DNA of 64,000 bases from NORP240 sp965222175 (GTDB lineage Bacteria; Pseudomonadota; Gammaproteobacteria; Pseudomonadales; Pseudohongiellaceae). The notes below the pieces were generated by a model. It was not told where the DNA came from. It saw only the letters and a program-made list of their open reading frames with translations, and made no database searches. Each line of letters opens with the position of its first letter. Positions within the stretch are counted from its first letter, which is position 1. The DNA is taken from assembly GCA_965222175.1 (NCBI GenBank), contig OZ244938.1, positions 2,294,001-2,358,000 on the forward strand. Reading direction: 5' to 3'. Both the position numbers and the translations under genes were made by a program. Of the stretch, positions 17,393 through 26,060 are shown piece after piece.

Positions 17393-18730
17393 TCAAGTGT
17401 GATCCCGGGGTTTCTCCTCATCACCTTCGGTATCGGCGTCCGGCGACGACGCGGGCTGTCCGTTGGCATCGTCCCGGGAGCCATCTGTCGCCGGTGCTGC
17501 CGGTTCCTTCTCCGTGCCTGCCCCGGTTTGCTCCGGCACCGGTTCCACGGTATCGCCACTTCCGTCGCGGTCAGCGTCGGGCGGTATTGCTCCATCCGTG
17601 CCCGGTTTTTCATCGGCTGGTTCAGGCTCTACCGTCTCCGCTGATCCGTCCTCGGCAGCGTCTGGTTCAGTCGGCACAGCCTCCCCTTCCTGATAAAAGT
17701 CGCGGCCTTCTATCTCTTCCGTTGACAGCGGCATTGTCGTTTCATCAGCATCTGGCGACGCTACCGGCTGGTCATCCACCACGGCTGTCGATTCGCTGAC
17801 ATCTGCCTGCTGTGCCTGATCCAGTTCTTCAACCTGATCCTGTTCCGGTTGGACAGGTTGAGGTGCCGCATGACGATCGAACATCAGCTTGCGCAGTAGC
17901 GATACGATTCGAGTGCGCATCTGCCGGCGATGCACGATCATGTCGATGGCTCCGTGCTCAAGCAGAAATTCGCTACGCTGAAAGCCATCGGGCAATTTTA
18001 CTCTCACCGTCTGTCGAATCACGTCAGGCCCGGTAAATCCCACCAGGGCATTGGGTTCCGCGATATTGATATCGCCCATCATTGCCAGGCTGGCCGAAAC
18101 ACCGCCGTATACCGGGTCTACCAGCACCGAAATGAACGGCAGGCGGTTTTCCCGCACCCTGGCAACGGCCGCGGCGGTCTTGGCCATCTGCATGAGGGAA
18201 ATCAGAGCTTCCTGCATGCGCGCACCGCCACTGGTGGAAAAGCAGACCAGCGGCAGCTTGTTGCCTACGCATACGTTGACTGCCTGGGTAAATTTTTCCC
18301 CCACGACTGCGCCCATGGACCCGCCAATGAAGCCGAATTCAAATGCGACGGCGACCAGTTCCGTGCCGCTGACCCTGCCGCGAAACACGATCAGCGCGTC
18401 TTTTTCCCCGGTCTTTTTCTGTGCGGCATTCAGCCGGTCCTTGTACTTCTTGAGATCCTTGAACTTCAGCAAATCCACGGGTACGACGTCATCCAGCAGT
18501 TCTTCCTGTCCGTCCTCGTCGAGGAACAGCTCGATGCGGCGACGCGCCGTGATACGCATGTGATGATCGCACTTGGGACAGACATCCAGGTTTCGCTCCA
18601 GGTCTCCACGATACAGGGTCTGGTCACAGCGGGGACATTTTTTCCACAGCCCTTCGGGAACGGAGGACTTGTTCTTGCCGCCAATGGAGGAAGTGGATAT
18701 GGAAGGTAAAATCTTATTGATCCAGCTCAT
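17393..18730 (-). CDS. accD: Acetyl-CoA carboxylase carboxyltransferase beta subunit with long acidic C-terminal extension
   Basis: Beta subunit of the carboxyltransferase that makes malonyl-CoA for fatty acid synthesis. Residues 1-290 are a complete AccD: zinc ribbon Cys32/35/51/54 ('CPRCDQTL', 'CPKCDHH'), then the crotonase-like core with 'STSGGARMQEALISLMQM' and 'VYGGVSASLAM'. Normal AccD ends near residue 290-305, but this frame continues for about 155 residues rich in Glu, Asp, Pro, Ala, Thr and Ser, with no hydrophobic or cysteine pattern. That points to an intrinsically disordered acidic tail. The frame stays open to a TGA next to folC, so the tail appears real rather than a frameshift. 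The partner accA is not in the window. Confidence 0.95.
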   Translation of the reverse strand: MSWINKILPSISTSSIGGKNKSSVPEGLWKKCPRCDQTLYRGDLERNLDVCPKCDHHMRITARRRIELFLDEDGQEELLDDVVPVDLLKFKDLKKYKDRLNAAQKKTGEKDALIVFRGRVSGTELVAVAFEFGFIGGSMGAVVGEKFTQAVNVCVGNKLPLVCFSTSGGARMQEALISLMQMAKTAAAVARVRENRLPFISVLVDPVYGGVSASLAMMGDINIAEPNALVGFTGPDVIRQTVRVKLPDGFQRSEFLLEHGAIDMIVHRRQMRTRIVSLLRKLMFDRHAAPQPVQPEQDQVEELDQAQQADVSESTAVVDDQPVASPDADETTMPLSTEEIEGRDFYQEGEAVPTEPDAAEDGSAETVEPEPADEKPGTDGAIPPDADRDGSGDTVEPVPEQTGAGTEKEPAAPATDGSRDDANGQPASSPDADTEGDEEKPRDHT

Positions 18731-18769
18731 TGCTCAGTTTCCCTCACCTTGACCGGCAGCCTATGGTAT

Positions 18770-19588
18770 TCAATCGTGATGATCCAGACTTTGGCGCGCA
18801 GCGGCAATCAGGCTCACTGCATCCTTGATCCGCCTGGCATCAGGGGCCTCTTCGGCGGACAGCCCGGCAATTCGTTCTACCAGGGCACTGCCTATCACCA
18901 CGCCGTCAGCCAGTGCCGCCATCCTGGCAGCACTGTCCGCGTCCTTGATGCCGAAGCCGATAACCACCGGCAACTCGCCGAAGGACCGCAACAGGGTCAC
19001 GTTGCGGGCAATGGCGTCAGTGTCTTTGATAGCGGCGCCGGTAACGCCCTTCAGCGATACGTAATAGAGATAACCTGTACAGGCGCCGGCAATCTGTCTG
19101 GCGCGCTTTTCGCTGGTAGTCGGTGCCACCAGGAAAATGAGATCCATGTCCGCCTCGGTCAGCAACTGCTTAAGGTTTGCAGATTCAGTAGGTGGCATAT
19201 CCACCAGCAATACACCGTCGACACCGGCCTGGCTGGCGGCAGCGACAAAACTTTCGTACCCCATGATCTCGACAGGATTCAGGTAACCCATCAGCACCAC
19301 TGGCGTGGTATCGTCACCAGTCCTGAATTCCGCCACCAGATCGATGACATCCTGCAGCGACGTGCCAGCGGCTATGGCACGTTCTGCGCCTCGCTGAATA
19401 GTCTCGCCATCCGAGGACGGGTCACTGAAGGGAACGCCCAGCTCGATAATATCCGCTCCGGCAGTCACCAGGCCATGCATCAGTTGTAACGCCTGTTCCA
19501 GATTCGGGTCACCGGCCACGAGATAGGGAATCAGTACCTTCCTGCCACTTTCAAGCCTGTTCTGGATAACTTTGCTAATTCGGCTCAT
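18770..19588 (-). CDS. trpA: Tryptophan synthase alpha chain
   Basis: Cleaves indole-3-glycerol phosphate to indole and glyceraldehyde-3-phosphate; the indole is channelled to TrpB. A 272-residue TIM barrel with 'YLVAGDPNLEQ' and 'DIIELGVPFSDPSSDG' (Glu49-type catalytic Glu in 'IELGVPFSDP') and the phosphate-binding 'VIGFGIKDADSAARMA'. Normal length, ATG start. It directly follows trpB with a 6-base gap, and accD comes 39 bases further on. Confidence 0.97.
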   Translation of the reverse strand: MSRISKVIQNRLESGRKVLIPYLVAGDPNLEQALQLMHGLVTAGADIIELGVPFSDPSSDGETIQRGAERAIAAGTSLQDVIDLVAEFRTGDDTTPVVLMGYLNPVEIMGYESFVAAASQAGVDGVLLVDMPPTESANLKQLLTEADMDLIFLVAPTTSEKRARQIAGACTGYLYYVSLKGVTGAAIKDTDAIARNVTLLRSFGELPVVIGFGIKDADSAARMAALADGVVIGSALVERIAGLSAEEAPDARRIKDAVSLIAAARQSLDHHD

Positions 19589-19594
19589 GGATTT

Positions 19595-20830
19595 CTACAG
19601 GGCAATCCCGTCCAATCGGGCGACAGTCTCGATATCCTTGTCACCTCTTCCGGAGAGGTTGATTACTATAGCCTTCCCTTCGCCAAGTTCCCGGGCCAGC
19701 TTCATGGCATAGGCAACGGCGTGACTGGACTCCAGTGCCGGTATTATTCCTTCCAGCCTGGTGAGATCGTGAAACGCCTGCAGCGCCTCCTGGTCCGTTG
19801 CATCGACATAACGCACCCTGTTGATATCCTTGAGCCAGGCATGCTCCGGACCGACACCCGGGTAGTCCAGTCCGGCGGAAATCGAATGTGTGTCCATGAT
19901 CTGGCCGCCGCTGTCAGTCATCAGGTAAGTGCGATTGCCATGCAGCACTCCAGGCTTTCCGTCACTGAGAGGCGCCGCGTGTTTGCCCGTGGCGACCCCG
20001 AGGCCCCCGGCCTCGACACCGTACATGGTCACTCCCTCATCCTGGAGAAACGGGTGAAACAGGCCAATGGCATTGGAGCCACCGCCGACACAGGCCACCA
20101 GGGCATCGGGAAGCCTGCCCAACTGATCGAGGCACTGCTGTCGGGCTTCACGGCCGATAACACTCTGAAAATCGCGGACCAGCATGGGATAGGGATGCGG
20201 CCCCGCCACGGTGCCGATCATGTAATAGGTGGTGTCGACGTTGGTCGCCCAGTCACGCAGTGCTTCGTTCATGGCGTCTTTGAGTGTTTTCGTGCCTGAT
20301 GTCACAGCAACCACTTCAGCGCCAAGGAGCTTCATTCGATAGACATTGGGCGCTTGCCGCTCTATGTCTTCCGCTCCCATGTAAACATGGCACTCCAGGC
20401 CCAGCCGGGCGGCCACCGTTGCACTGGCGACACCGTGCTGTCCCGCGCCGGTTTCTGCGATGATACGCTTCTTGCCCATGTGCTTGGCCAGCAGTGCCTG
20501 GCCTATGGTGTTGTTGACCTTGTGTGCACCGGTATGGTTCAGGTCTTCCCGCTTCAGGTGGATCGCTGCCCCACCTGCTGCCTCGCTGAGCCGTCGGGCA
20601 TGATAGAGTGGCGATGGCCTGCCAACGTAGTATTTCAGGTCCTCATCGAACTCTTTCCAGAACTCCGGATCACGGGACAGCTGGGCGTATACCTGGGCCA
20701 GTTCCTCAACCGCCGCCACCAGCGTTTCGCCGACAAACATCCCTCCATAGGGACCGAAATGGCCCAACTCGTCGGGACCATCGAGAGAACCCCCGAGGTC
20801 CTCCCGCTTACTGACTGCGTCTGTGCTCAA
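19595..20830 (-). CDS. trpB: Tryptophan synthase beta chain
   Basis: PLP enzyme joining indole and serine to tryptophan. 411 residues; the PLP lysine is Lys104 in 'LNHTGAHKVNNTIGQ', with the phosphate-binding loop 'CVGGGSNAIGLFHPF'. The start is TTG at 20830, supported by a strong ribosome site nine bases upstream (20840-20849); the N-terminal 22 residues are poorly conserved and a later start cannot be excluded. Forms trpF-trpB-trpA on one strand; trpE, D, C and G are not in the window. Confidence 0.97.
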   Translation of the reverse strand: MSTDAVSKREDLGGSLDGPDELGHFGPYGGMFVGETLVAAVEELAQVYAQLSRDPEFWKEFDEDLKYYVGRPSPLYHARRLSEAAGGAAIHLKREDLNHTGAHKVNNTIGQALLAKHMGKKRIIAETGAGQHGVASATVAARLGLECHVYMGAEDIERQAPNVYRMKLLGAEVVAVTSGTKTLKDAMNEALRDWATNVDTTYYMIGTVAGPHPYPMLVRDFQSVIGREARQQCLDQLGRLPDALVACVGGGSNAIGLFHPFLQDEGVTMYGVEAGGLGVATGKHAAPLSDGKPGVLHGNRTYLMTDSGGQIMDTHSISAGLDYPGVGPEHAWLKDINRVRYVDATDQEALQAFHDLTRLEGIIPALESSHAVAYAMKLARELGEGKAIVINLSGRGDKDIETVARLDGIAL

Positions 20831-20839
20831 CTCGCTCTA

Positions 20840-20849
20840 CCCCTCTCCT
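20840..20849 (-). promoter_or_regulatory. Ribosome binding site of trpB (decides a TTG start)
   Basis: On the minus strand this reads AGGAGAGGGG, a near-perfect Shine-Dalgarno sequence, nine bases before the TTG at 20830. No ATG occurs in frame between it and the conserved part of TrpB, so TTG is the best start. Confidence 0.55.
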
Positions 20850-20871
20850 GAAGTAAGGATTCTACCTGATT

Positions 20872-21507
20872 TCAGCCTGATACCGCGGCAAAAAAACGCC
20901 GCATCCTGTCCGGGTCCTTGATGCCAGGACGTGATTCCACCCCGCTGCTGACGTCGACGCCGTAGGGTGATACCGCCCCGATTGCCGCTGCCACGTTGTC
21001 GGGCGTCAAGCCGCCGGCGAGAATGAGCTGATCATGCCCCTCCTCCACCAGTTGCCTGGCAATCTGCCAGTCGAAAACCTGCCCGGTGCCGCCGGGTTCC
21101 CCCTTGACGTAGGCATCCAGGATTACGCCACCAGCGCCGTCAAACGAATCCAGCTGCCGCCTGGTCTCTTCAAGGTCCCGGACGCGCAGCGCCTTGATAA
21201 ACGGGACGCCGAAGGACCGGCAGAACGACAACGGCTCGTCGCCGTGAAACTGCAGACACTGGACCGTGCCGGAATCGAGAAGTTTTTCCACTGCGTTGCG
21301 CGCGGGATTGACAAACAGCGCCACGACCGTGACAAATGCCGGCAGGTTTTCGGTAATTTCAGCGACGCGCTCCGGATCAATGTAACGGGAACTGGCCGGG
21401 TGAAAATTCAGGCCGATGGCGTCGGCGCCGAGACTGGCAGCCAGCCTGGCATCAATGGCAGTAGTAATTCCACAAATTTTAACGCGACGTCGAGTCAAGG
21501 TTCTCAT
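20872..21507 (-). CDS. trpF: Phosphoribosylanthranilate isomerase
   Basis: Isomerises phosphoribosylanthranilate to CdRP, step three of tryptophan synthesis. 211 residues from the ATG at 21507, giving 'MRTLTRRRVKICGIT' with the catalytic Cys of 'KICGIT'; the longer frame to 21537 adds a non-conserved leader. TIM-barrel landmarks are 'GADAIGLNFHPASSRYI', 'LILAGGLTPDNVAAAI' and 'YGVDVSSGVESRPGIKD'. Stand-alone trpF between truA and the trpB/accD genes is the arrangement of Pseudomonas-like gammaproteobacteria. Confidence 0.96.
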   Translation of the reverse strand: MRTLTRRRVKICGITTAIDARLAASLGADAIGLNFHPASSRYIDPERVAEITENLPAFVTVVALFVNPARNAVEKLLDSGTVQCLQFHGDEPLSFCRSFGVPFIKALRVRDLEETRRQLDSFDGAGGVILDAYVKGEPGGTGQVFDWQIARQLVEEGHDQLILAGGLTPDNVAAAIGAVSPYGVDVSSGVESRPGIKDPDRMRRFFAAVSG

Positions 21508-21553
21508 GAATCCGGTGAAAGCGCGGCATTCTAGCAAAATTACCGGGTACGGC

Positions 21554-22384
21554 CTACGGATAGGGCTGTAAAAAAAGCGGACCCAGGCTGGTTTCGGGTA
21601 GCCCGAACCGCTGCGGATAACAGACTTTCACCAGGTAGAGACCCTGCGGCGGCGCCGTGACCGGTCCAGCCGTTCGATCGCGACCACGCAACAATTCCGC
21701 TGCCCAGTCCGGCGACCGCTTACCGTGCCCTACCTCGAACAACATGCCGACGATGTTACGGACCATGTGCTGAAGAAACGCATTAGCCTGCACATCCACT
21801 ACGACGAATGGTCCATGGCGGGTCACCTTCAGCCACTCCAGGCAACGCCAGGGCGTGGACGACTGGCAGCCTGCCGCGCGGAACGCACTGAAATCCTGTT
21901 CTCCCTGCAGGTGTTGACCGGCCCTGTTCATGGCGTCGATATCGAGTGTTCCACCGACCCGGGTCGCCCGTCCGTCAAGGTGCACAGTGGCAATATCGGC
22001 TTCGTAGATAAGATAGAGGTAGCGACGGGATACCGCGCTGAAGCGGGCGTGAAACCCGTCTGTGACCGGCCGGGCCCAGCGCACGCGGACCGCTGCCGGC
22101 AACAGGCTGTTAGTTCCCATCACCCAGGCTTTTTCGCCGCGGTCGACAGGTGTTTCAAAATGGACAATCTGTCCCGTGGCATGCACACCACGATCGGTCC
22201 GGCCGGCACAGAATACCCTGATGGGGCTGTCCGCTATTTTGCCCAGGGCCTTTTCCAGTGCCGCCTGCACGGTTGCCAGCCGGGGCGACGATTGACGTTG
22301 CCAGCCACAGAATTCGCTGCCGTCATATTCAAGCTGCAGCGCTATCCGATGACGTTGCTGTGTCGCCTGGGACGGCCTATCCAT
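21554..22384 (-). CDS. truA: tRNA pseudouridine(38-40) synthase
   Basis: Forms pseudouridine at positions 38-40 of the tRNA anticodon stem. 276 residues from the ATG at 22384 with AGGG seven bases upstream; a TTG two codons earlier is the longest frame. The catalytic Asp64 lies in 'GRTDRGVHATGQIVHFET'. The usual 'YDGSEFCGWQRQ' opening and 'AFLQHMVRNIVGMLFEVG' are present. Placed between fimV and trpF as in Pseudomonas. Confidence 0.96.
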   Translation of the reverse strand: MDRPSQATQQRHRIALQLEYDGSEFCGWQRQSSPRLATVQAALEKALGKIADSPIRVFCAGRTDRGVHATGQIVHFETPVDRGEKAWVMGTNSLLPAAVRVRWARPVTDGFHARFSAVSRRYLYLIYEADIATVHLDGRATRVGGTLDIDAMNRAGQHLQGEQDFSAFRAAGCQSSTPWRCLEWLKVTRHGPFVVVDVQANAFLQHMVRNIVGMLFEVGHGKRSPDWAAELLRGRDRTAGPVTAPPQGLYLVKVCYPQRFGLPETSLGPLFLQPYP

Positions 22385-22507
22385 GAACAAACCCTGACGC
22401 TGGCAGGCCGTGACCTGGTGGTATTGATCTCACCGGGGAATAATCTTGACAGTGTATTGAATCGGGATCGGCTGCAACCGGGTCGGGAGACGGCTGTCGT
22501 TGATCCG

Positions 22508-25500
22508 CTATTTACCCAGGGCCGCGATGAGGGTCCTGGCTTCATTGACCTGGGCGTCGTTGCCCTCGTTGATCACTTCTTCAAGAATTTCCTTGGCCCC
22601 GTTGACGTCGCCCATCTTCTGGTAGGCATAGGCCAGATCCAGCTTGGTTGCAGCCTCGTCATCATCGGACAGAAATTCGATTTCCTCATCGGCACCATCT
22701 ACCGCCGAGTCATCATCGGCGGAAAGGAAATCCAGGTTGTCCAGCTCAATCGCGGTATCCGGCGCAGCCGCTTCCTCGTCCTGTTCCAGCACTGCCAATA
22801 CGTCGTCAGGTTCGCTGGAATTCTGCCGGGCAGCGCCAATCTGGCGGTCCTGCCCGTCGTCGCCGGACCCGTCATCGTCAGCGTCGGAATTCTCCAGGTC
22901 GTTCGCTGCCGGTTCTTCAAAATCTATCCCAGTGACCTGATCCCCGGTGGGTTCTGCGTTCGCCCGGTCCCCGGCCGTGTCCTCTGCCAACTCGTCTTCG
23001 AAGTCCGGCAACTCCGCTGTGGCAGTACCGTCCAGGTCGAATTCGATACTGTCCGCGGTATTTTCCGGTCCTTCGTCAGCATCCGCCGTCGCTGAAACGG
23101 CAGCGGCCGGCTGCGGGACCAGGCTATCCTCTTTGTCGGCAACCGGAGTGGCATCCGCCCCGGCGTCATCTGCAGACGCCGATTCATCCTGCCGGTCGTC
23201 CTCGTCCGGCAAATCATCGGTGGCAGCCCCCAGGTCGACTTCATCAGGCTCTTTCACCGCGGTTTGGCTATCGGTCATTTCCGGGCTCTCGTCCTGCTGC
23301 CCGACTTCGTCAACGGCTTCAGTCAGGTCGAAATCGAAGGACTCCACTTCATCATCGGCGGCAGAGCTGACATCCACCTGGTCCCCACCTGTCTCTTCTT
23401 CAAAATCTTCGATGCCGGTATCGCTGAGGTCGAAATCAAGCGTCTCGATCTCATCGGTTTCCTCGCTGTCGATAAAATCGTCGGTTTCCCCGTTGCCATG
23501 CCGGGTAACCTGATCCGCTGCGCCGTCCTCAGTCACTGCGGCATGATCATCGCCACTGATTTCATCGTCTTCCAGGTCCAGGGCTTCGATGGCATCGGCA
23601 TCATCGTCCGCGACGTCGGCATCAACGGCAAAATCCACCGCGTCAAGATCCAGCGCTTCGCTGTCGGCGGCAGACTCGTCGATATCGTCTTCAACCTCAT
23701 TGCCGAGATCAAAATCGACAGCTTCATCTGCCTGGCCGGAAGCCTTTGCCACATCGCCGCCAGCACCGGCCGCTTCCTGCAGGTTGTCATCTTCGTCCAG
23801 GAATTCATCAATATCGAAGTCCACGACGTCCAGGTCCGCGTCTTCCTCATCCCCCTGGTCAAGTTCGGTATCGAGTTCAAAGTCGACTACGTCATCCGCC
23901 GGCTCATCGATGGCTTCAAGCTCCGCCTCGTCGCTAAGTTCATTACCGGTATCGAAACCTGTCTCATCGAAACCTGTCTCGCTGGCTGCGGATTCTGCCT
24001 TTGTCTGCCACACTGTCTCATCATCAGCCTGACCTTCAATTTCTTCTTCGTCGTCATTGCCGAAGTCCTGGTCGAAGTCTTCACGGTCAAAGTCTTCTTC
24101 CTGCTGCTGCCGCTTCGTGTCGCTGACCAGTTCATCAATATCGGTCTCTTCAATACCGAACACGTCGTCTGCCATGGCGGCACTGGCCAGTTCCGCAACT
24201 TCCGCCACGGCCTCCTCATCTTTCCTGTACTGATCCGGAATGTCGAATTCCGCCGTGCTCAGCGGTTCGGCATCCACGCTGCTACGATCCACCGTGCCGG
24301 CGGACATGTCGTCTGTAAATTCCTCGCTGTACCCTTCTGCCGTTGCCAGGCGATTGCGCCGCATCAATAGCATCACCATGAGTACCACGACCAGCACGGA
24401 CACGATGATCAGGACCAGTGAATTGTTTGACAGCACCCGGAGGACGCTGTCCAGGAAGCTCGGCGAAGTGGTCTGCAGTGGTTGTGACCGGGTCAGGGTT
24501 GCCGGTGCGGTCTCGGCGGCATCCTGCTGCACGGCGGCCTGGGCCTGGGCAGCGGCCAGGGATTCCTGCAATTGAGCCAGCTGCTGGTCCTGCAGCCGGA
24601 TAATTTCCATGGCGGAGGCGATCTGGGCATCCAGGTCATCGAGTCGCGAGATCATTTCCGCCTGCTGGATACGTACCCGGTCAGCCTCCTCCTGTTGCAG
24701 CAGAAGCTGGGTTTCCAGAGCAAGTATTTCTGCATCCAGCTGAGCGTTCTCGGCTTCCACGGCAGCACTGCTGCCGCCGGTTACCGGCTGGGCATCTTCC
24801 GTGGTCAGCACCCGCAACTGCCCCTGCGAGGCCGCCGAGGCCAGGCTGCTGGGGCCGGCAGACGGTGCCGACAGTGGCTGTGCGCTGAGATCGGCCTGCT
24901 GATTCTGGCGCGACACCTCGGAGACAGCCTGCTGCTGATTGATGCTCCGGATGTCACTGAGATCGGGAACCTGCAGGGTTTCACCGGCGATCAGTCGATT
25001 GATGTTACCGTCGGCGAAGGCGTCAGGATTCAAGCGCTGAATGGCGAGCATGGTCTGTTGAACGGTCACCGAAGTATCCGGCCGCACCCGCATGGCAATT
25101 TCCCAGAGGGTATCAAGTTCCTGGATCTCCAGGCTGTCACGTCGCAGCGTTGACCCGGAAACCACCTGATCGTCGTCGACTGTTGCCGACGTCACTGGTG
25201 CCGGCTCGTTGTCCGCCGCGATCTGCTCTTCGGCCGCATTGTCAACCGAAGTTGTGGACTGTGGCGTGACCGGCTCCCGATCCACGACTCCCTGGTCTTG
25301 TTCGACAACCGGGCTGACCGGTTGATCGATGGGCTGGGCCACTGACTGATTTTCGCTGAAAACCGGCAGGTCCAGCAGCACGGTATGCTCGCTGAGGATT
25401 CTTCCGCTTGGCCAGCGGGTATCGAGAATGAAGTTAAGAAACGGTTCACGGACAGCCTGGCTGCTGGTCAGCAGCACGAAAACGCCGTCAGCGGTACGCT

Positions 25501-25750
25501 GGATGTCGAAGTTTACGCCGGACAGAAATGCCGAGCGCTCCAGGTCGAAGCGTTCGAAGTCCTGCTGCGTTGCCATCTGGATGGAAATATCAGCCGGACT
25601 GACCGAGCCCAGGTCGATGATCTCGATGCGGGCACGAAGGGGCTGATTGAGCGAGGATTCCAGGGAGATGGTGCCCAGCCCGAGGGCATGAACCTGGCTG
25701 GTCACCAGACAAAAGATTGCGGCGAGAACAGCAGCAGCGTTGCGCATCAT
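22508..25750 (-). CDS. fimV: FimV-family cell-pole hub protein
   Basis: 1080 residues from the tandem ATGs at 25750/25747 with AGGA eight bases upstream; the frame extends to 25837 without support. A signal peptide (1-22, ending 'VHA') is followed by the conserved FimV N-terminal region ('LGTISLESSLNQPLRARIEI'), a LysM domain at about 207-263 that binds peptidoglycan, a coiled coil (about 330-405), one membrane helix (443-463), a very acidic cytoplasmic region of about 550 residues full of 'DFDL'-like repeats, and a C-terminal TPR-like FimV cap (about 1030-1080, 'KLDLAYAYQKMGDVNGAKEI'). In Pseudomonas FimV (and HubP in Vibrio) organise type IV pili and polar proteins. Confidence 0.93.
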   Translation of the reverse strand: MMRNAAAVLAAIFCLVTSQVHALGLGTISLESSLNQPLRARIEIIDLGSVSPADISIQMATQQDFERFDLERSAFLSGVNFDIQRTADGVFVLLTSSQAVREPFLNFILDTRWPSGRILSEHTVLLDLPVFSENQSVAQPIDQPVSPVVEQDQGVVDREPVTPQSTTSVDNAAEEQIAADNEPAPVTSATVDDDQVVSGSTLRRDSLEIQELDTLWEIAMRVRPDTSVTVQQTMLAIQRLNPDAFADGNINRLIAGETLQVPDLSDIRSINQQQAVSEVSRQNQQADLSAQPLSAPSAGPSSLASAASQGQLRVLTTEDAQPVTGGSSAAVEAENAQLDAEILALETQLLLQQEEADRVRIQQAEMISRLDDLDAQIASAMEIIRLQDQQLAQLQESLAAAQAQAAVQQDAAETAPATLTRSQPLQTTSPSFLDSVLRVLSNNSLVLIIVSVLVVVLMVMLLMRRNRLATAEGYSEEFTDDMSAGTVDRSSVDAEPLSTAEFDIPDQYRKDEEAVAEVAELASAAMADDVFGIEETDIDELVSDTKRQQQEEDFDREDFDQDFGNDDEEEIEGQADDETVWQTKAESAASETGFDETGFDTGNELSDEAELEAIDEPADDVVDFELDTELDQGDEEDADLDVVDFDIDEFLDEDDNLQEAAGAGGDVAKASGQADEAVDFDLGNEVEDDIDESAADSEALDLDAVDFAVDADVADDDADAIEALDLEDDEISGDDHAAVTEDGAADQVTRHGNGETDDFIDSEETDEIETLDFDLSDTGIEDFEEETGGDQVDVSSAADDEVESFDFDLTEAVDEVGQQDESPEMTDSQTAVKEPDEVDLGAATDDLPDEDDRQDESASADDAGADATPVADKEDSLVPQPAAAVSATADADEGPENTADSIEFDLDGTATAELPDFEDELAEDTAGDRANAEPTGDQVTGIDFEEPAANDLENSDADDDGSGDDGQDRQIGAARQNSSEPDDVLAVLEQDEEAAAPDTAIELDNLDFLSADDDSAVDGADEEIEFLSDDDEAATKLDLAYAYQKMGDVNGAKEILEEVINEGNDAQVNEARTLIAALGK

Positions 25751-26060
25751 AAAGTCTTTCCTACTAACGATAAAATCCTCGATCTCCCAGAATGAATTGC
25801 GAGCGATGCGGGCAGTCCGTCGCACCCGTTCCGTCACAGATCGGGAAGTTCACCCTGGTTCTCGCCACCTGAAATTTTAATCCATTGAAAAAACAACAAC
25901 ATGAATTAAAAAAATAAGGTTTCAGCTACGCGGGTTTGCTCCGATCAAAGCACCCGATAAGGGGTGCTTGGTATCATTTTAAGGAAATTTGCTCACAGTC
26001 GCTTGAATTTCGCCAAATTTCTACCTAGACGAATCCTTCACTACCGCGTGCAAGTATTCA
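25751..26060. other. 310-base AT-rich region between asd and fimV
   Basis: Both neighbours are on the minus strand, so the region should hold the end of the leu/asd transcript and the fimV promoter. It is clearly more AT-rich than its surroundings (A-tracts at about 25885-25920 and 26050-26080). Apart from the inverted repeat at 25948-25969 I cannot fix a promoter. Confidence 0.4.
25948..25969. terminator. Perfect 8-bp hairpin downstream of asd, possible terminator
   Basis: AAGCACCC at 25948-25955 and GGGTGCTT at 25962-25969 form a perfect stem with a 6-base loop. It is about 90 bases beyond the asd stop in the reading direction. On the minus strand no T-run follows directly; on the plus strand ATCATTTT follows. 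Position favours a termination or mRNA-stabilising role for the asd transcript, but it is not a textbook intrinsic terminator. Confidence 0.4.

Noticed and set aside
21725..23095. 456-codon plus-strand frame
   Set aside because: Antisense to truA and the 3' end of fimV; composition follows the reversed acidic repeats of FimV. No recognisable family.
23264..24370. 368-codon plus-strand frame with many Val/Ile/Phe
   Set aside because: It is the reverse complement of the Asp/Glu-rich part of fimV, which reads as hydrophobic residues. Not a membrane protein gene.
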